A DNA stretch of 64,000 nucleotides from NCBI GenBank assembly GCA_036245525.1, contig BTPG01000003.1, positions 136,621,582 to 136,685,581 of the forward strand, in the 5' to 3' direction. The first letter of the stretch is position 1; each line of letters starts with the position of its first letter. The position numbers and the translations under genes are program-made. This DNA comes from Semisulcospira habei (Eukaryota > Mollusca > Gastropoda > Semisulcospiridae). The notes beneath the pieces were generated by a model that saw only the letters and a program-made list of their open reading frames with translations, searched no databases and had not been told where the DNA came from. This document shows positions 58,588 to 64,000 of this stretch, piece after piece.

Positions 58588-59217
58588 TTTTAGGAAGATT
58601 ACAAAGGAAAGTAGGTAAAAGCACTGTCAGGGGAGAGAAGTGTGCATGATCGACCAGTGATCATAGATCTACTTGGCCAAAGCACAAAAAAAAAAAAAGA
58701 TAGGAAAGAGGGGGTGCGCTAAGAAAGTGACCGAAAGCAATGCATATGGAAGCACCCCCCCCCCCCTCCCCCGAAGGGTGACGTATCACATATCCCACTG
58801 TTCCAGCCATTTGGTGCATGGAAATTTAAGTCTAGGTCCCCCAAGGGGGTCCAGATAAGTTGCCGGTGTGGACAGCTGTTTCGGTCTTGGCGACCTCGTC
58901 AGCACACCATTCGGCATACTGGTGGAAGGCAGGAACTTTTGCCTACCTGCAAAAACATCCACATTTTACTGTGGTGTCTGCAGGGGCATACCATGCCTCC
59001 ACCTGGAGCTAAATTTCCATGCACCCTAAGAGAGAACCTACTAAAAGGGGGGAAAGGGGTTGCAGTCGATATTGTAGTAATAAATGAAAAGAAAAGGGGA
59101 GACTGCCAGTGCTAATATTTTAGGAAGATTACAAAGAAAAGTAGGTAAAACCACTGTCAGGGGAGAGAAGTGTGCATGATCGACCAGTGATCATAGATCT
59201 ACTTGGTCAAAGCACAC

Positions 59218-59251
<34 letters not shown>

Positions 59252-59571
59252 AAGAGGGGGTGCGCTAAGAAAGTGACTGAAAGCAATGCATGATCACTGG
59301 TCGACCGAAACAGCTGTCCACACCGGCTACTTATCTGGACCCCCTTGGGGGACCTAGATTTAAATTTCCATGCACCGAGTGGCTGGAACAGTGGGATATG
59401 TGATAAGTCCCCCTTCGGGCTCCATAGGCATTGCTTTCAGTCACTTTTTTAGCGCACCCCCTCTTTTTTTGTGCTTTGACCAAGTAGATCTATGATCACT
59501 GGTCAATCATGCACACTTCTCTTCCCTGACAGTGCTTTTACCTACTTTTCTTTGTAATCTTTCTAAAACAA
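58588..59571. repeat. Foldback structure with about 290-bp arms
   Basis: 58588-58893 (starting TTTTAGGAAGATTACAAAG and including GATCGACCAGTGATCATAGA and TAGGTCCCCCAAGGGGGTCC) is inverted at 59289-59571. A second direct partial copy of the left arm lies at 59079-59288, next to the right arm. A-tracts sit at the same place in each arm. Confidence 0.8.
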
Positions 59572-59596
59572 CAGACATTGTTTGGAAAACAGACTT

Positions 59597-59736
59597 AGGT
59601 CGATATTGTACGTTGCGACGTCGGAAAACAGGGGATTAAAAGCCTGGACAAACATGCGATATCGCATCTTGGTCCTAGCTTTTAATCCACAGTTTTCCGG
59701 TGTCAAAACAGGCAATTTTGACCTACGTCTGGTTTA
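59597..59736. repeat. Inverted repeat, possible MITE
   Basis: TTAGGTCGATATTG ... GGAAAACAGGGGATTAAAAG pairs with CTTTTAATCCACAGTTTTCC ... TTTTGACCTACG. About 140 bp. Confidence 0.6.
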
Positions 59737-59754
59737 GGGATGTAGCGCGACATG

Positions 59755-59977
59755 TTAACCCATATCATACTGAGGCTAAAAGCTTCAAATTTGTACACTG
59801 CCGTATGCAAGCTACATTATAGTACTTACAGATAAAGATATAGACCAATGGCTTAGTTCAAGGGTGGTGCCAGAGTAGCTTGGCGCCTAGAGGCGCCCAG
59901 CTATTCTGGCACTACCCTTGAACTATTTTAGTCAAAATTATTTCACACACTAGTGTATTCCGAATGATAAGGGTTAA
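59755..59977. mobile_element. TTAA hairpin MITE, family A subtype, inverted relative of 13546-13772
   Basis: TTAACCCATATCATACTGAG ... CGAATGATAAGGGTTAA, with core 59858-59925. Intact TTAA at both ends. Confidence 0.8.
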
Positions 59978-60110
59978 TAATATGCCAATTTGTCGAGCGC
60001 AAGCGATTTCGTGCTGTACAGAAAGGTTCAAGGGATCTGTTTGGTTGTCCAGCGTTAATTGATCATGATATCCGTTAAAATGCACTGCCTTCAAAACGTG
60101 TTTCCTTTTT

Positions 60111-60825
60111 GGCTCACGTGCGAAGCAAAAGTGAGTCTATTTTCTGGGCCAGTAGTCATCCGTCCGTCGTCCGTCTTAAATTTTAACTTTGGCATTTTCT
60201 CGGAGACTATTCAATCCAGGGACTTCAAACTTGGCCCAAGGATACATTGTGGCAAGATCTTTCTAAACATATCAAATTCAGTGATCTTTCTCAAAGGTCA
60301 AGGTCACAGGGAAGCGAGAAATAGGTCAAATTTAGCCATATTTTGACAAAAGTTGATTTTTCTCAAATACTGTTTTCAACTTCAAGTCAAAACGTGGAAC
60401 AGAGATATCTAATGGTAAGACCCTTCTATGCATACTAATTTGCATGTCCCATCGAAAAGATCAAGGCTTACAAGTGGTCAGCAAGTGTGCGAAAGATGCC
60501 AATTGTTTGGAAGAATTTTAGTTTTCATCAGCAGTTTTGCAAACTTTTCTAAAAACCTTGGCACAAAGGTAGCTGATGATGAGACCTTACCACGCCTACC
60601 AAAATTAGTTGACCCCTTGCTAAGGTCAAAGATGATTTACAAATTTGTGAAAAATGCCGCATAGATTTTGAGAAAACGTGGATTTTGCTGGTACAAAGAT
60701 TTATATTAAAACACTTAATCACTTGTTTATTTCAGTAACCTATGGGAAAGGTCAACGTTACAAAGGTCAGACTAATAATGCGGAACGGTCGTACCCGTGA
60801 GTCACGAAGCTTTTGCCATTATTGT
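60111..60825. mobile_element. Pearl-like element, copy 4
   Basis: GGCTCACGTGCGAAGCAAAA at the left, about three core units (CTCAAATACTGTTTTCAACT, GATATCTAATGGTAAGACC), and a degenerate right flank (ACCCGTGAGTCACGAAGC). Confidence 0.68.
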
Positions 60826-60932
60826 TTTTGTTATTTTCTTGCATTTTACACCGGCTTGGCAGTCGCCCTTTTGGCCGGCATTCTGTAGGCATCACATAAT
60901 AACTGACCTCTGTCTTTTCTGGTGTTGAACAG

Positions 60933-61024
60933 AGAGAACATTCTCGACGGGCCCACCGCCAAACGGTAATGGTAAGAGGAAAAAAGGAAAATGTGCGGAG
61001 CCTCCCGAGGATAAGGTGTGTTAG
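60933..61024 (+). CDS. Exon-like block 5 (tentative)
   Basis: The pyrimidine-rich acceptor (CTGTCTTTTCTGGTGTTGAACAG) shows AG at 60931-60932; given in parts: CTGTCTTTTC and GGTGTTGAACAG. In phase 1 it reads RTFSTGPPPNGNGKRKKGKC, then AEPPEDKVC and TAG. A strong donor inside (AATG|GTAAGAG, 60972) would make it a symmetric 39-bp microexon. Its PPPNGN...KGKC pattern loosely recalls block 2. Confidence 0.25.
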
Positions 61025-61070
61025 GAGATTTTCGTTCCTGATTGAGCAATTGTCAAAGCACTCTGGACAT

Positions 61071-61228
61071 CCCGTACCGTTCCAGATAAACCCACCCGGG
61101 GTGTACGCCACACGTACACTTCTATTCAAATGAGGTGCGTAGCATTTCATTTGAATAGAAGTGTACTTGTGGCTTACTCCTCGCCGTGTGGGTTTATCGG
61201 GAAAGAGTTCCCGCAAACGGTACGGGTT
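61071..61228. repeat. Long imperfect hairpin, possible MITE
   Basis: The left arm (CCCGTACCGTTCCAGATAAA ... CACTTCTATTCAAATGA) pairs with the right arm (TCATTTGAATAGAAGTGTAC ... AACGGTACGGG). The arms are about 60 and 80 bp. Confidence 0.75.
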
Positions 61229-62395
61229 GCTGTTCTTTTGAAATGGCTTTGAGCGACTGCTTGGATTGTGAAGCGTAAGTCAGTCGCTCCGTCAGCAGCA
61301 CAACTTACTCTGGTTTGAACCGTCATAATAAACGTCAACATAGACTCAGTACACGTCAAGTATTTTCTTTGTTTTTGATTCACAGATTAAAGAGTATGAG
61401 AATACTGCGAGCGGTGTGTATGTGTGTGTGTGTGTATGCGTGCGTGCGTGCCTGCCTGCCCTGCGCGCTCGTGTGTGTGTGTTTTGGATACAATAGCAGT
61501 GTATTTCAGTTCGATCTTTTGCTGAGTGGAGAGTCGGTGCAAGAGACATGGATTTGTGTGGACTGCATTGCGGCCAGAGTGGCTACGTTAGCAACTGGGG
61601 AAAACTTGAGTTTGGTGGCCGACGTGGGGAGGAGGGGTCTGGCGGAGGTAGGGGGGGGGGGGGCCGGAGGAGGGGGGGGGGTGCTTATTAAATTTGATGT
61701 GCCGATATTGCCAACAAGCTCCACCATTCGAAAGTAATGCATATATAACATTAACAGTGATGTGTACTGTGTTCATGCCGAATATATAATTATGTACCCA
61801 CTCCATAAATGTTTCCCTTCTTTGACACATGTATTGATATATTGTATAACAAGCAAATTAATATTCATGAGCTTGCTAGGTGTACTTTCCTTCCCAAAAT
61901 CAGTCTCCAGTCAGTCATGCGCACCAAGACTCGATCTTGATTCAGGCGCCGGCAAAATATGCTCACACTGCAACATTAACGCGCTCCTTATGTGTAGTAG
62001 TAATGACATACTTCTTAGTTAGTATGTATGAATGCTCGAAATTTATATCCTCACACGAACGGAGAAAAGACGCCAGAAAACGTGCGAGTCGGTGGCGGAC
62101 TGACAAGTGAAATTGACGAGATGTCAGCAGGCAATATGGACAACCTGAGCCAAAGAACAAAATAAACAAACCTGCTGGCATTTTCCGCAATTATGCGTGA
62201 TCTAGTTACAAGTAGAATTTACTCAGCAACACGCACGGTTATACAATGCACTGATGTCTTCATAGTCAATCGAAATCTACGCGCCGAGTCGACAGCGATG
62301 TGCAGCCGTCTGCCATTCATGTATTTTGTCTGAACACCGCATCATCCGCAAAATGAATGACGCGAGGCATAGTTTTGTTTTTGACTAGGTACATG
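61229..62395. other. Region without a confident gene
   Basis: Contains GT/GC-rich low complexity at 61415-61490 and G-runs at 61651-61681. Splice-like acceptors occur (CTCCAG at 61911, GATTCAG at 61945), the latter opening KICSHCNINALLMC before a stop; none is convincing. Confidence 0.35.
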
Positions 62396-62581
62396 ATAAA
62401 TTATATTGAGCAACAATTTTGTTTGATATAGTGCCGATAAACAGACAGATGTGATTACTTGATTCGAATTAAATGTCCTCGTCTTCGACTCGGGACATTT
62501 TGATTCCGAGTCTCGTAATCACTGACATCTGCCTGTTGATATGCACTATATCAAGCAAAATGTTGCTCAATTTAATATAAT
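62396..62581. repeat. Imperfect inverted repeat around 62485
   Basis: TATTGAGCAACAATTTTGTT ... ATAGTGC with CAGACAGATGTGATTAC on the left; GTAATCACTGACATCTGCCTG ... TATATCAAGCAAAATG and TTGCTCAATTTAATATAA on the right (21-mer given only in shorter pieces: GTAATCACTGAC, ATCTGCCTG). MITE-like. Confidence 0.7.
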
Positions 62582-63725
62582 CAGTGATGTTACGCTTGCT
62601 ACGAAGGGACGATTAACAAACGAATATTGGTCTGAATCATCGTACCAAAGACAATGATTATAATAGTACTTCCTCAGCTCGCAACTTCATCAACTGTAAA
62701 TGTAAATTGTGTTCGACTTGTTTGTATGTCTATTTTGAAAAAGAGTTTTAACCCTAAATGTTCAGTAACTGTCTTGTCTATGCGTGTTTCCTTCTTTATT
62801 TACACGCTTGGCAGTCGCCTTTTTAGTCTTGATTTATGACACAATCTGTTGATATCGGGCCTTTTAGAAGCCCTGGTAGCCGTCTCTAGCGGTGCACACA
62901 GTCCGACCGGCAATAAACGATCGGTGGGGTGCACATTACTCGAGATGTCTGTTACTGGTCACAGCTGTCACTGTAGGCCACGGAACACAGTGCCCTTTCC
63001 GTACTGTCCAGTCTCTTAGCCTTAGTCAGTCCCAGTCATCCCCTACAAATCACTACCGCCTACCAGCTGCACATTTGCCATGCACAAAATACAAAAAAAA
63101 ACAACAAAAAAAAAAAAAAACAGCACATTGACAGTCTCATTTCTTGACTATGAACCTGATTCCTTACCAACCCCAAACCCAAGCACAGCTAAAATCAGCG
63201 TGCCCCTCAAATCACTACGTCAACAGCAACTCAACATAGGCCCACAATTGTCCACTGGATAAGCTGAGGATGGTATGAATCAAAGCACCAAACATGTCTC
63301 CTCTTATAAACTTATAAAACCACAAATTTCCAGCAAATTCCAACATTCAGGCCTACTACAAATTTTCAAACAAGGCAACTGAAAAGTTATAAAAACACCG
63401 GTCCTTGCACTGCCTGAACTGCCCAATTTGAATATGTAACATGAGCTGTATCAGTCGCCGGCTCAGTCTTTCATTTGCGCCGTTTTGTTTCAGGATGTAA
63501 CTGTGACCGATCCTTGCCAGCAAAACGCATAGATTTTCATGAGCCCGTGTGGCTGCATGAGCTCAGCAGAATCTATGCGTCTCTGTGGAGCTTGAGAACC
63601 GAACTTGTGTATGAGGCCGGCCAAGAATAGCCTTCGCTATTATCAGCAGAACACACTCGATGTGCAAAACGCGACTGCATCCTGCAGGCTTACTGACAAC
63701 CGTTGCAAACACTGACATTATCCAA
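62582..63725. other. Sequence before the second leader exon
   Basis: AT-rich, with a poly(A) stretch at 63090-63121 and a family C hairpin (about 63525-63590). No coding signal recognised; the last 200 bp may hold a promoter. Confidence 0.35.
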
Positions 63726-63915
63726 ATGGCGACCAGACGCATTGCGGTTCTGCGCTATGGCCGGCTTATACAGTCCAGAATTAGTCAAGGGCAGCCAGTG
63801 CCCGGCCTGCAAAAGCAGATAGAACGACAACAATCGGGAAGATACCAGGAGTCCGGCTTTTTCAGACCTCTAAAATACAGCATATGTGTGCCATGCCGTT
63901 GGAAGAAGACAGCAG
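63726..63915 (+). CDS. Second mitochondrial-leader-like first exon (gene continues past window)
   Basis: ATG 63726 opens MATRRIAVLRYGRLIQSRIS, then QGQPVPGLQKQIER and ICVPCRWKKTA. The first 20 residues are Arg-rich without acids, like a mitochondrial presequence. The donor GCAG|GTAAAC at 63916 ends it in phase 1, as in the leader exon at 47353. A CT-rich tract and CTAG acceptor end at 63991, so bases 63992-64000 may begin the next exon (g-at gat aga). No family recognised. It could be an alternative first exon of the 47353 gene or a neighbouring gene. Confidence 0.4.
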
Positions 63916-63962
63916 GTAAACGATACGTCAAAAGCGCACAGTGACTTCCATCGATTATATCT

Positions 63963-63982
63963 TTCTCTCTCTCTCTCTCTCT
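63963..63982. repeat. (CT)n tract
   Basis: A short CT run that doubles as the pyrimidine tract before the AG at 63990-63991. Confidence 0.8.
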
Positions 63983-64000
63983 ATGTTCTAGATGATAGAC

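Noticed and set aside
60767..61216. 149-codon minus-strand frame
   Set aside because: Spans a pearl-like right end and a hairpin repeat; no protein-like conservation seen.
61315..61737. Gly-rich plus-strand coding exon
   Set aside because: Glycine content comes from G-runs, and the acceptor-like TTTCAG at 61508 gives no coherent protein.

Overview
This 64 kb window is eukaryotic nuclear DNA, most likely from a mollusc or another lophotrochozoan (inference). The signs are genes split by GT-AG introns, long microsatellites, DIRS-type retroelements, tRNA-headed SINE sequence, LINE reverse transcriptases, Tc1 elements and repeats built like the bivalve 'pearl' elements. I see no bacterial operons, CRISPR arrays or rRNA.

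Layout. (1) Positions 1-18,330, + strand: the last eight coding exons of a Protein DD3-3-like membrane glycoprotein. Their splice phases all close, and the product ends in one membrane helix and a basic tail. Its introns hold a DIRS element (about 3.9-10.26 kb), a hAT/ZNF862-like pseudogene, a LINE 3' fragment, a SINE, a pogo/Tigger-like element and many TTAA-bounded hairpin elements. (2) 19.1-24.9 kb: a second DIRS element, between convergent genes. (3) 25.5-40.96 kb, - strand: a six-exon ATP23 gene (mitochondrial inner-membrane metalloprotease, HEFIH motif). A third DIRS element lies in one intron and a Tc1 element ends about 40 bp from another exon. (4) 41-47 kb: intergenic, with a possible divergent 5' exon, a pearl-like element and a near-perfect 87-bp palindrome. 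(5) 47.35-64 kb, + strand: a strong mitochondrial-leader first exon with a phase-1 donor, then several exon-like blocks (51.9, 53.0, 57.9 and perhaps 60.9 kb) whose acceptors all accept phase 1. One block carries an IFI27/ISG12-like motif. A second leader-type first exon, also phase 1, sits at 63.7 kb. Between them are a 5'-truncated LINE flanked by 121-bp direct repeats, a second LINE nested in a pearl-like element, a Tc1 copy and foldback repeats.

The two well-supported host genes are DD3-3-like and ATP23. Most other long reading frames are decayed mobile-element genes. The most distinctive signals are the three DIRS copies with inverted termini and, in two, an internal junction copy; the TTAA hairpin families that abut by sharing one TTAA; a duplicated in-frame splice acceptor in the DD3-3-like gene; and the phase-1 exon series behind the mitochondrial leader. 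All joins are read by eye; transcripts would decide them.
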